Counted from the first letter of the stretch, positions 36,330 to 43,784 are shown. The stretch is DNA of 64,000 bases from Alphaproteobacteria bacterium (GCA_015062385.1 SUUT01000005.1:1-64000), one strand, 5' to 3'. The notes: generated by a model from the letters alone, not told the origin. Numbers and translations are program-made.

Positions 36330-37193
36330 ATGCAAGATTTAAAATATGACATTTTAATTGAATCTAATTATTTCATGTTTCCCGAGTCGAGTACTCATCC
36401 GATTGTCGTTGATTCTGTTTACAATAGAAACAATACCGTCTATCAAAACATGGGACATAAAACAAAGCACTTATTTAACATGTGCGTTGTTTTAAATGAT
36501 TGTGATTTTTCCAATCAACCGTTATTACATAACAACTTAACATCTCCGGCAATTGTTTTTGGAACCTACAACATAGAAAACACAAAAATTTCGGATTTAA
36601 AAGATGCTCCTCGTTTTGCATTCAAAGGAGCTAATATCAAAGGGACTCCGTTATCAGAAGAATTAGGAAAAGATTTTCTATCTGCACAAGAATACAACAA
36701 ACTATGGCAACGGTACAATGGCAATGTTTCAGGAGAATTAACAGATTTAACAGTTCTTCCTGAAAAAATGGAATTTTCAGATGAATCGCAACATTATGAT
36801 GCAAATACTGTTTATATTTTCAACAATGTTATTTTACCGGAAACAGTAAACAATATTTTACCAAACTATCAAAACATTGTTGCGTTAGGAAATTTTGATT
36901 GTTCTAACTGCCCAAACTTACGGTCACTTCACAACGGAGTAATGTATATTGGTGGCGATTTAAATATTTCCGGAACACGTATATCTAATTTATATGAAGC
37001 TATTCCGCCCCGATGTTTAAAAGGCAACTTAATATGTACAGGATCTCGTTTAGCGGAAAAAATCGGAAAAGACATCATAACACCGGATGAATATCAAAAA
37101 ATCTGGGATGCAATGAATCAACGAAATAATTATTATTCAACAACAAATTTATGTGCTTTAAAAGGTTTGTCACGAGGTGGACGGAGCAAATAA
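36330..37193 (+). CDS. Hypothetical leucine-rich-like repeat protein (287 aa)
   Basis: I do not recognise the family. The protein looks like two copies of an irregular beta-solenoid. The motifs LNDCDFSNQPLL, NTKISDLKDAPRFAFKGANI, FDCSNCPNLRSL, GGDLNISGTRISNLYEAIPPR and GNLICTGSRL resemble bacterial leucine-rich repeats that place N/C/S residues at turns. The paired endings (PLSEELGKDFLSAQEYNKLWQRYN and RLAEKIGKDIITPDEYQKIWDAMN) show an internal duplication of about 150 residues. There is no signal peptide. AAGGAA precedes the start. It lies between rnpB and tRNA-Pro, next to the island boundary. Similar repeat proteins act in protein-protein interaction, sometimes with hosts; here that is only a possibility. 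Confidence 0.68.
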   Translation: MQDLKYDILIESNYFMFPESSTHPIVVDSVYNRNNTVYQNMGHKTKHLFNMCVVLNDCDFSNQPLLHNNLTSPAIVFGTYNIENTKISDLKDAPRFAFKGANIKGTPLSEELGKDFLSAQEYNKLWQRYNGNVSGELTDLTVLPEKMEFSDESQHYDANTVYIFNNVILPETVNNILPNYQNIVALGNFDCSNCPNLRSLHNGVMYIGGDLNISGTRISNLYEAIPPRCLKGNLICTGSRLAEKIGKDIITPDEYQKIWDAMNQRNNYYSTTNLCALKGLSRGGRSK

Positions 37194-37280
37194 TAAAATA
37201 ATTACTCAATAAAAAAATATTTTATAAAAAATAGCTTGCAATTTATTTTAAATTCTGCTATAAGAGCATTTAAGAAAGTT

Positions 37281-37357
37281 CGGGGTGTAGCTCAGCCTGG
37301 TAGAGTACTTGGTTTGGGACCAAGGTGTCGCATGTTCAAATCATGTCACCCCGACCA
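37281..37357 (+). tRNA. tRNA-Pro (anticodon UGG)
   Basis: This is a 77-nt cloverleaf including encoded CCA. The acceptor strands CGGGGTG and CACCCCG pair, the D-arm is GCTCAGCCTGGTAGAGC-like, the anticodon loop TTTGGGA gives UGG, and the T-arm contains GTTCAAATC. A promoter with TTGCAA (37236-37241), a 17-bp spacer and TATAAG (37259-37264) lies directly upstream. A hairpin terminator (GACGGA/TCCGTC with A and T runs) follows at 37363-37390. Its 3' end is repeated at 37537-37553, marking it as an integration site. Confidence 0.97.
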
Positions 37358-37553
37358 TTATAAAAAAAGACGGACTTGTTCCGTCTTTTTTTATAATGAG
37401 TCTAGCGGATGATTTGAACAGGCGAAGTAGCATGTTCGGATGGAGGGATAGGCGGACGGGAGTACGCCGAAATAATCCCGACATAATGTTGAGGCTGTGG
37501 CCGAAACAGCCCCTTGTGGGGGAGCGTAGCGAATAATCATGTCACCCCGACCA
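37358..37553 (+). repeat. Left island-boundary repeat carrying the tRNA-Pro 3' end
   Basis: This ~195-bp segment starts with the terminator after tRNA-Pro. It includes a reverse-complemented T-arm-like stretch (ATGATTTGAACAGGCGAAG). It ends with TCATGTCACCCCGACCA (37537-37553), an exact 17-bp copy of the tRNA 3' end. A diverged direct copy of the whole segment lies at 41197-41395. Its GC-rich composition contrasts with the neighbourhood. The reading frame across it and the tRNA is not a gene. Confidence 0.8.
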
Positions 37554-37962
37554 ATATAGATAACAATAAGGAAACGGATACTTTCGAGTATTCGTTTTTT
37601 TGTTGCCTATTAGAAAAGTATTGTCGTTAAAGTAATTTCACTACATTAAAAATTTTATGACCATGAAGTCACTTTGAAACAATTTTCCGTTTAAAAGTAC
37701 AATTTTTGCATAAGATTATATAAGACCACGTGGACACTTTTCACGCGCCACGTGGTCTTAACACATTGATTTTATTTGATTGTCATAAAAATCTATGCTG
37801 TTTTCCGCAATCTTAAGAGTGGTGGGGCATACTGAGGATACTGACAATGTGCTTTTTATTATTAAAAATCAACAACATATACTGTCACGTGGTAATAAAA
37901 CTTGACTTTTATATTTTTCCAAGCGTTATTGTAGTAAGTGTCTATACAGAAAGGAGAACAAC
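37554..37962. other. Left flank of the restriction island
   Basis: This gap holds a long inverted repeat with CCACGTGG cores (37721-37760), a further CACGTG at 37886-37891 and a possible -35 (TTGACT, 37902-37907) for the small gene at 37963. No protein gene is visible. Confidence 0.5.
37721..37760. promoter_or_regulatory. 13-bp inverted repeat with CCACGTGG cores
   Basis: TAAGACCACGTGG (37721-37733) and CCACGTGGTCTTA (37748-37760) are perfect inverted repeats with a 14-bp spacer. Each arm contains the self-palindromic CCACGTGG. The same core recurs at 41113-41120, at the other end of the island, and a partial CACGTGG lies at 37886. It could be an operator for an island regulator or a recombination-related site. 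Confidence 0.6.
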
Positions 37963-38148
37963 ATGACTCAAGCCGAGAAACTCGTTAAAATTATCATGCC
38001 GGATTTGTTAAGATATTTAAAATTAAAAGAACGTGGTCTTGTATGTCAAAATCGCGTTTTGCAACGAATTCCGTTAGATCAAAGAGAGAAAAAAGAGGAA
38101 GAATTTGAAGAATTCAGCGAGGAAGCTAATAAAATCTTAAATAAGTAA
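37963..38148 (+). CDS. Small charged protein at the head of the restriction island (61 aa)
   Basis: This unrecognised protein has a strong ribosome binding site (AAAGGAG) and a tidy length. It is helical: an N-terminal stretch with Leu/Ile/Arg residues (KLVKIIMPDLLRYLKLKERG) and an acidic C-terminal helix (EKKEEEFEEFSEEANK). Its position before the methyltransferase gene, behind CACGTG palindromes, would suit a controller protein, but I see no helix-turn-helix motif. It ends 59 bp before the methyltransferase start, and a separate promoter lies in that gap. Confidence 0.6.
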   Translation: MTQAEKLVKIIMPDLLRYLKLKERGLVCQNRVLQRIPLDQREKKEEEFEEFSEEANKILNK

Positions 38149-38156
38149 AATTTTTA

Positions 38157-38185
38157 TTGCTATAATTTTTAAATCGGCCTATACT
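38157..38185 (+). promoter_or_regulatory. Promoter of the restriction-modification operon
   Basis: TTGCTA (38157-38162) and TATACT (38180-38185) are 17 bp apart, 22 bp before the methyltransferase start. A separate promoter here would let methylation begin independently of the small upstream gene. Confidence 0.6.
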
Positions 38186-38207
38186 CTTTTCTGACCTAGG
38201 ATACAAA

Positions 38208-39143
38208 ATGAATAATGCATTAATTTTAAATGAATACGATTTAGAGTTTCATGCAAAGCCTGTTTTAAAGTGGGCTGGTGGCAAAGGTATGCTCCTGCCT
38301 CAAATCACAGAATATTTACCTACAAAATTAAAGTTCGGAGCCATTAAGCGTTATATTGAACCGTTTGTCGGCGGTGGTGCTGTTTTCTTTGAACTGGCAA
38401 ACAACTATAATTTTGAAGATGTTTATCTGTTTGATGTTAATCCTGAACTAGTTATACTTTATAATGTGATCAAGAATAACGTTGAAGACTTGATTTCTGA
38501 GTTGACAGTTTTACAACAGGCCTATAACAATGCTCAGAATAAAACCGCCTTCTATTATTCTATTCGCGATGAGTATAATCAATTTGATAAAAATGTGGAT
38601 GCTAATAAATATACAACTGATTTTATCAGGCGCGCAGCTTTAACCGTCTGCTTAAATCGGACTTGCTTCAATGGTTTGTTTAGGGTTAATTCAAAGGGGC
38701 TATTTAATGTTCCGGTCGGGAAATATAAGAATCCGCGAATTTTGGATGAGAGTAATCTAAGGGAAGTATCAAAAGCTTTGCAATGTGCAACAATTTTGCA
38801 AACAGATTTTGCTTCTGCACTGGACTATGTAACTTCTGACACCTTCATTTATTATGACCCACCGTATCGACCGATTAACGCCAGTTCGTTTAACTCTTAT
38901 GCAGTTGGTGATTTTGATGACAACGAACAAAGACGTTTAAAAGATGTTTTCGCTAAAGCTAATGAATTAGGTGCTTTGCAAATGCTCAGCAATTCTGACC
39001 CGACTAATTACAATCCTAAAGATATGTTCTTTGATAGTTTATATCGTGATTATAAGATTCATAGAATTTGGGCAAAGAGAATGATTAATGCTGACCCGAA
39101 TGGTCGCGATGGTGTAAGGGAACTTTTAATTACGAACTATTGA
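38208..39143 (+). CDS. DpnM/Dam-like adenine-N6 DNA methyltransferase (D12 class)
   Basis: This is an alpha-class (D12) m6A methyltransferase. Motif X/I elements are KWAGGKG (about residues 22-28) and EPFVGGGAVFF. The catalytic motif IV is DPPY (residues 217-220), in FIYYDPPYRPI. RVNSKGLFNVPVGKYKNP and the segment after motif IV (FNSYAVGDF) follow the DpnM/Dam pattern. DpnM protects GATC sites in the Streptococcus pneumoniae DpnII system. GATC specificity here is inferred from overall resemblance and the DpnA-like neighbour, since D12 enzymes with other targets exist. It is the first of four tightly packed genes. At 311 aa it is slightly longer than DpnM (about 284). Confidence 0.88.
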   Translation: MNNALILNEYDLEFHAKPVLKWAGGKGMLLPQITEYLPTKLKFGAIKRYIEPFVGGGAVFFELANNYNFEDVYLFDVNPELVILYNVIKNNVEDLISELTVLQQAYNNAQNKTAFYYSIRDEYNQFDKNVDANKYTTDFIRRAALTVCLNRTCFNGLFRVNSKGLFNVPVGKYKNPRILDESNLREVSKALQCATILQTDFASALDYVTSDTFIYYDPPYRPINASSFNSYAVGDFDDNEQRRLKDVFAKANELGALQMLSNSDPTNYNPKDMFFDSLYRDYKIHRIWAKRMINADPNGRDGVRELLITNY

Positions 39144-39145
39144 GA

Positions 39146-39931
39146 ATGAAAGAGATTTATAATTTATATTGTGCCGATTGTATTAAGAAATTAAAAGATT
39201 TTCCTGAAAACACTTTTGATATGATTTTTGCTGACCCACCTTATATGCTTTCAAATGGTGGTATCAGTTGTCAAAATGGACATGTTGTTTCCGTTAATAA
39301 AGGCGATTGGGATGAGAGCAAAGGTTTCAAAGAAGATTTTAAATTTCATAAGAAATGGTTGTCAGCCTGTAAACGAGTCTTGAAACCAAACGGCACGTTA
39401 TGGGTATCCGGAACATATCATAGCATTTTTCAATGCGGTTTTGCTATGCAGTTACTAGGTTATCATATTTTAAATGATATTTCGTGGTTTAAGCCTAATG
39501 CCAGCCCGAATATGTCTTGTCGTTATTTTACAGCCAGTCACGAAACTTTGATTTGGGCCAGAAAAGATAAGAAGTCGCGGCACTATTTTAATTATGATGC
39601 AATGAAAGACGGAGATTTTCCAAAAGATTTTATCAAAAAACCTCATGCGCAAATGAGAAGTGTTTGGTCTATCGGAACACCAACGCCGAGTGAAAAACAA
39701 TTTGGGAAACATCCAACTCAAAAGCCTTTGGAGTTGTTGGAACGTATTATTCTTGCGTCAACAAAGGAAAATGACCTGATTTTAGATCCTTTTATGGGTA
39801 GTGGCACAACCGGAGTGGCCGCTATGAAATTAGGCAGGCAATTTATCGGAATCGAAAAAAATCCAGAATTTATCGTTTTGGCGGATAAAAGAATTTTTGA
39901 TGCATATCAACAAAAGGAGAATAAAAAATGA
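39146..39931 (+). CDS. DpnA-like second DNA methyltransferase
   Basis: This is a beta-class m6A methyltransferase. Motif IV is DPPY (residues 30-33) near the N-terminus, inside MIFADPPYMLSNGGI. KGDWD follows, and later NASPNMSCRYFTASHETLIWARK and motif I DPFMGSGTTG near the C-terminus. This closely follows DpnA of the DpnII system, which methylates single-stranded GATC and protects incoming transforming DNA. The 261-aa length also matches. I start at ATG 39146, two bases after the DpnM-like stop; a TTG two codons earlier is an alternative. The stop overlaps the next start (ATGA), so translation is coupled. Confidence 0.9.
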   Translation: MKEIYNLYCADCIKKLKDFPENTFDMIFADPPYMLSNGGISCQNGHVVSVNKGDWDESKGFKEDFKFHKKWLSACKRVLKPNGTLWVSGTYHSIFQCGFAMQLLGYHILNDISWFKPNASPNMSCRYFTASHETLIWARKDKKSRHYFNYDAMKDGDFPKDFIKKPHAQMRSVWSIGTPTPSEKQFGKHPTQKPLELLERIILASTKENDLILDPFMGSGTTGVAAMKLGRQFIGIEKNPEFIVLADKRIFDAYQQKENKK

Positions 39932-40467
39932 AAGAAAATGGTATAGGTGGTGCAAACACCAAAACAGGTTTGGTATTTGAAGGGAAAACCGATTTGCAAA
40001 CATTTTTATGTGGTCAAAAGGGTTATTCGTGCCAAAATAATGATTCAGGATGGGTAGACGTTTTTTATAACAAAGAACAGGTTGCTTCTATTTTTAAGAA
40101 AACAGCACTATATCGTTTTCTTGATAGCAGAAAGGTTGATTGGAAATCAATATTATCTAAAAAACTTTTGCCAGACGATTCTATTTATGTTGTCTGCAAT
40201 AATACCTTTTTTGTTATAGAATGTAAATTTCAGAAAGTTGCTGGTTCTGTTGATGAAAAACTGCAAACTTGTGATTTTAAGAAGAAACAGTATAAGAAAT
40301 TATTGTCTCAACTCAATATGGAAGTAGAATACATATACTTATTAAGTGATTGGTTTAAACAGAAACAATACAAAGATGTTTTAGAGTACATCATTTCTGT
40401 TGGATGCTCTTATTACTTCGAATACATTCCTTTGAGTAAATTTGGTTTACCTGTTCCAGTTCAGTAA
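39928..40467 (+). CDS. PD-(D/E)XK type II restriction endonuclease (179 aa)
   Basis: The protein has a compact PD-(D/E)XK signature: Pro82-Asp83, then Glu98-Cys-Lys100 in FFVIECK. An N-terminal GGANTKTGLVFEGKTD may provide a helical Glu to the active site, and GSVDEKLQTC follows the catalytic strand. These features and its place in the operon identify it as the restriction subunit. It is much shorter than DpnII or MboI (about 280 aa) and I see no clear likeness to either. The GATC specificity implied by the two methyltransferases is therefore provided by an unrelated nuclease, or the recognition site differs. Its start overlaps the DpnA-like stop. Confidence 0.8.
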   Translation: MKENGIGGANTKTGLVFEGKTDLQTFLCGQKGYSCQNNDSGWVDVFYNKEQVASIFKKTALYRFLDSRKVDWKSILSKKLLPDDSIYVVCNNTFFVIECKFQKVAGSVDEKLQTCDFKKKQYKKLLSQLNMEVEYIYLLSDWFKQKQYKDVLEYIISVGCSYYFEYIPLSKFGLPVPVQ

Positions 40468-40483
40468 AGGAAATATTTATTAA

Positions 40484-41008
40484 ATGTCGCTTTCGGTTAA
40501 AGAAAAAGAAAATATAAAACATATCTTGAGACAGTCGTTGTATGCTATGCATTTATTAGAGGCTGCAATAGAAAAAAGAGAAAGCATGTTTGAAGGAAAA
40601 ACTGACGAATTGTCAAAATTTTTTCATGATAAAGGTTCATTGTTTACAACACATATGGCGGCAATTAGTATGCTATACAATTTTATTGTCATTCCAAAAG
40701 AATTAATAGTAAATGAGCTTGGTAAAAATTCAAAGGAATATATATACATAAATGATGAATTAAAAAGAATATCTCATATTATAGAAAAAGAGAATAAAAA
40801 TGGAGATTCTGATTTATTTAGAAGACTAAGAAATTCATTGGCTCATGGAAATATTATCCTAAATGAAGGTGGTTTCATATTTCATGATAAAAACACGAAT
40901 GGTCACAATAATATTTCTTTTGAGATAAAAGCGACAGCTCTAATACCATTAATTAGTTATATTGAATATAATATTTTAATACCCTTTATTGGTTATGAAA
41001 AAGACTAA
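40484..41008 (+). CDS. HEPN-like protein in the restriction operon (174 aa)
   Basis: The all-helical protein has an R-x4-H motif (Arg116 to His121, in RRLRNSLAHG) near its C-terminus. That is the hallmark of HEPN proteins, many of which are RNases used in toxin-antitoxin and abortive-infection systems. It follows the nuclease gene by 16 bp on the same strand with an AAAGGA site, so it belongs to the same operon. No nucleotidyltransferase partner (MNT) gene is present, so this is not a standard HEPN/MNT pair. It could be a back-up effector that acts when restriction fails; this is inference. Confidence 0.68.
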   Translation: MSLSVKEKENIKHILRQSLYAMHLLEAAIEKRESMFEGKTDELSKFFHDKGSLFTTHMAAISMLYNFIVIPKELIVNELGKNSKEYIYINDELKRISHIIEKENKNGDSDLFRRLRNSLAHGNIILNEGGFIFHDKNTNGHNNISFEIKATALIPLISYIEYNILIPFIGYEKD

Positions 41009-41196
41009 TTTTTCATTTGTACTATGTTGATAGTATATGCTATTGATTTAGCAATAAAAAACAATAAAGTTCGCGACAAAAGAGTGGGTATCCGGAATGG
41101 TAAAAAACATGTCCACGTGGTCAAACCCCTTAAAATACAATCTTTGTGACACCATCAAAAAATGGTATCTTTTTCCTGATTTAGGGATAGTGCGCA
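41009..41196. other. Right flank of the restriction island
   Basis: This AT-rich gap after the HEPN gene contains GTCCACGTGGTC (41111-41122), the same palindrome core as at the left end, then the CGACCA fragment of a tRNA 3' end just before 41203. No gene seen. Confidence 0.5.
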
Positions 41197-41395
41197 CGAC
41201 CAATATCAAAAAAGACGGTTTTTACCGTCTTTTTTTATGTGACGGGGGCATGATTTGAACATGCGAAGAAGCATGTTCGGAACAAAAAAAAGGCAGACGA
41301 GAGTATGCCGATTTTGTGAAACAAAATTTTTTGAGTTAATGTCCTGTAAAGACAGCCCCCTGTGGGTGAGCGTAGCGAATAATCATGTCACCTCT
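41197..41395 (+). repeat. Right island-boundary repeat (diverged copy of 37350-37553)
   Basis: The order of blocks matches the left repeat. CGACCA is followed by a GACGG/CCGTC terminator hairpin, ATGATTTGAACATGCGAAGA, AGCATGTTCGGA, GAGAGTATGCCG and CAGCCCCCTGTGGGTGAGCG, then TAGCGAATAATCATGTCACC. It lacks the final CCCGACCA. The two copies in direct orientation flank the methyltransferase, nuclease and HEPN genes. Confidence 0.78.
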
Positions 41396-41537
41396 AATTA
41401 CATCATCAAAAAAAGAATAAAAATCATTCTGTTCTATAAATTTTTTTTGCACATTTATCAAAAAAAGTTGCTATTTCTTTTCTTTATCGTTAAAATAATT
41501 AAGCGAGGATTAATATGTCAGAATTAGTACTAAAAAA

Positions 41538-42333
41538 ATGATTAAATACTTGCAATTCAATACTGATTTACAAAATAAATATCACAATAATTCCAAAAAA
41601 AATAAGAATTCTTTCAGAATCGTGGATGGAACAAAATTCTTATTGTCCTTATTGTGGTAAAAATCTTTATCATTATCCAAATAATAAACCGATAGCTGAT
41701 TTTTACTGTAATTCCTGTAATGAAGATTTTGAACTAAAAAGTAAGCACAATAAACTCGGATTAAAAATCGTAGATGGAGCGTATAATACAATGTTAAAAC
41801 GCTTATCATCTAATAACAATCCACACTTTTTCTTTATGTCATATCAAAATAATGAGGTAAAAGATTTAATTTTAGTCCCAAAGCACTTTTTTACTAAAAA
41901 CCTAATTGAAAAAAGAAAACCATTGGCTAATAATGCCCGTCGTTCCGGATGGATTGGATGCAATATTTTATTATCTCAAATTCCAAATAGCGGTAAAATT
42001 TTTTATATAAAAGACAAACATATCATCGACACAAAAGAAGTTTTATATTCATTCCAAAAAAACCTTTTTTTAAAAGATCAAAATAGCAATCTGAAAGGAT
42101 GGTTATTGGATATTATGAAATGTATAGATAAAATACAAAAATCAATATTTAACTTAAATGACATATATAAATTTGAAAAAGAATTACAAATTAAACATCC
42201 AAATAATAATTTTATTAAAGACAAAATCAGACAACAGTTACAATATTTAAGAGATAAAGGATATTTAGAATTTAAAGGACACGGAAAATATCATTTTAAA
42301 GATAATTTTAATCCACAAGATAAAAACATATAA
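41538..42333 (+). pseudogene. dpnI: DpnI-like methyl-dependent restriction endonuclease, frameshifted in an A8 tract
   Basis: DpnI cuts GATC only when its adenine is methylated. From 41626 the product shows DpnI landmarks: a CPYC/CNSC zinc finger, catalytic Asp, Glu and Lys in ADFYCNSCNEDFELKSK, NNPHFFFMSY, ARRSGWIGCNI, and the C-terminal winged-helix end IRQQLQYLRDKGYLEFKG. The missing N-terminus lies just upstream in another frame: from ATG 41538 it reads LQFNTDLQNKYHNNSKK and aligns with DpnI's LHFNLELVETYKSNSQK. The frames would join perfectly if the A8 tract at 41595-41602 were A7. The restored protein would be 264 aa, against 254 for DpnI. A ribosome binding site (GAGGA) and a mini-frame (41515-41541) overlap the start. 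Confidence 0.88.
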
Positions 42334-42395
42334 TCAAATTCTAAGATTAAAAAAATGTTTGGATGCATTTGATGTACCATTATTCAAACATATAT

Positions 42396-42777
42396 CTATT
42401 TAATTTCCGGATATTTATTTGGCTTAGACAGGTAATAAGGCACTTCTTCATGATTATCAGGCATCTCAACCGAATGCGTTTTGATTTTTTTATCAAATTT
42501 TCCTATTTTTGCCTGTTTGTCTTCTTTTATTTTTCTGAGCTCTTTCTCATCAAAAGCATAAAAATCTATCAAGTGTTCTAATACTTCCATTACATCAATC
42601 AAAATCTTGAGAAGTTTCTGCTTCAAATACTTCCTGTGCTTCTTCCAGTAATTTCTTCTTTAATTCAATTAAATAATCACTATCTGATAAAATCTCATAA
42701 TTTTCGGTTAATCCGTTCTTCTCCATAATAGCCCATCTATTATTTCGTATTAAAATATTTGTAGCAAATTTTTTCAC
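42396..42777 (-). pseudogene. MazG-like NTP pyrophosphohydrolase remnant, frameshifted
   Basis: Two overlapping frames on the minus strand carry the halves of one small MazG-like/PRA-PH-type protein. The first (42777 to 42595) holds the helix YLIELKKKLLEEAQEVFEAE with the metal-binding EExxE-type acidic cluster. The second (42626 to 42396) continues with LIDVMEVLEHLIDFYAFDEKELRKIKEDKQAKIGKF. The join at about 42598-42620 needs a frame change, with a few residues probably lost. The N-terminus, normally LVRDKIPEII in this family, reads LIRNNRWAIM and is also decayed. It lies beside the DpnI-like gene at the edge of the island. Confidence 0.7.
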
Positions 42778-42868
42778 TTTTTCTTCTATTCTTTCAAAAT
42801 ACCATAAAACCTTAAAAAAACTTTCAATTCATTTTAAACCTTACTCATCTTGACCGATAAAAAATATC

Positions 42869-43333
42869 TTAATCGGTTGCTAAGGCCGGATTGTCATCAT
42901 CTGCAATTAAATGCAAATCTTGTTCGCCTGTCACTTTTTCAGGGGATACGACATCTCCTACTATGTCATTTTGAACACATTGAATCACCCAAATATCATA
43001 TATCGGGTGTTCCATTGCCGATAAGGCTGGATTCGATGAAAACATCCATCCTTTAAAAACTTCCCGATTCGGATTGTCCGTTACCTTTTCATAAGCCCGA
43101 ATAAAGGCTGCATTCTCTGGTGTTTCTTCTTGTGGTTTTGTTAAACACCGCTCGACAACAATCGTTAAATCTCCAAATTGCAATGGCTCATTAACTGTCG
43201 CAGGCATTGTGCTAACACGTCCCGTTATTTTATCCACTCCCCGCAAAATAAGTTTTTGCGTTGAAATATCTGCTCCCATAGAAGAAATCGTATATCCCAA
43301 AAAAAATACAAATGAAATAAGTTTCAATCTCAT
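42869..43333 (-). CDS. DUF2155 domain-containing exported protein (154 aa)
   Basis: A signal peptide (LISFVFFLGYTISSMGA) is followed by the DUF2155 core: ITGRVSTMPATVNEPLQFGDLTIVVERC, then FKGWMFSSNPALSAMEHPIYDIWVIQC. Two conserved Cys are present and may pair. The family is almost restricted to alphaproteobacteria and is frequently encoded beside mla-type genes. Its function is unknown, but a periplasmic role in envelope maintenance is plausible. It lies 7 bp after the mlaD gene on the same strand, probably the last gene of that operon. Confidence 0.9.
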   Translation of the reverse strand: MRLKLISFVFFLGYTISSMGADISTQKLILRGVDKITGRVSTMPATVNEPLQFGDLTIVVERCLTKPQEETPENAAFIRAYEKVTDNPNREVFKGWMFSSNPALSAMEHPIYDIWVIQCVQNDIVGDVVSPEKVTGEQDLHLIADDDNPALATD

Positions 43334-43340
43334 ATATCAC

Positions 43341-43784
43341 CTATTTGGTCGATAAGAAAATAAATTCCGAAATACTGTCTTCCAATGACTTATAATTTTT
43401 TGTATTCATAATGCGACCATTATTCCGTAAAATTGCCTGACTTTGACCCGGTTCTAATCTGACATATTTTCCGCCCATAACCCCAACATCAGCAATAGCC
43501 GCAACTGTATCAATCGGCAATTTAACAGAATTATCAATACTCAATTTAACATCAGCCGTATATGTATCCTGATTTAAAACCGTAGAAATAACCGATCCGA
43601 CTTTAATGCCTGAAATTCGCACATCCGAACCAACTTCCAATCCGCCGACTTTCATAAAATTAGCCGTTACGTTATAACCGGTAATATTTTTCTTATCTAC
43701 CCGAGATGCCGCAAAAAACAGGAATACGCCCGTAAAAATCAACACAAAAAAACCTAAAATCGTTTCAACCGGATTTTTCTTCAT
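43341..43784 (-). CDS. mlaD: MlaD-like MCE-domain lipid transport protein
   Basis: MlaD is the periplasmic, membrane-anchored MCE subunit of the Mla phospholipid transport system that keeps outer-membrane asymmetry. The 147-aa product has an N-terminal membrane anchor preceded by VETILGFFVLI, the typical MlaD opening. The MCE domain follows: NFMKVGGLEVGSDVRISGIKVGSV, then ADVGVMGGKYVRLEPG. Its start overlaps the stop of the preceding MCE gene by four bases (ATGA). No mlaE or mlaF gene is visible, so the permease and ATPase must be elsewhere. Confidence 0.9.
   Translation of the reverse strand: MKKNPVETILGFFVLIFTGVFLFFAASRVDKKNITGYNVTANFMKVGGLEVGSDVRISGIKVGSVISTVLNQDTYTADVKLSIDNSVKLPIDTVAAIADVGVMGGKYVRLEPGQSQAILRNNGRIMNTKNYKSLEDSISEFIFLSTK

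Noticed and set aside
37309..37536. Open frame of 75 codons overlapping tRNA-Pro and the left repeat
   Set aside because: It starts within the tRNA and runs through a terminator hairpin and repeat. No ribosome binding site.
37281..41395. A prophage or integrative element with its own integrase
   Set aside because: No integrase, recombinase, phage or conjugation gene is visible between the boundary repeats.
41255..41527. Open frame of 90 codons across the right boundary repeat
   Set aside because: It lies mostly in repeat sequence with low-complexity hydrophobic translation. Not a gene.
41626..42333. ATG 41626 as the true start of an intact, shorter nuclease
   Set aside because: No ribosome binding site precedes it, and clear DpnI-like N-terminal sequence lies directly upstream in another frame, so the gene is longer and interrupted.
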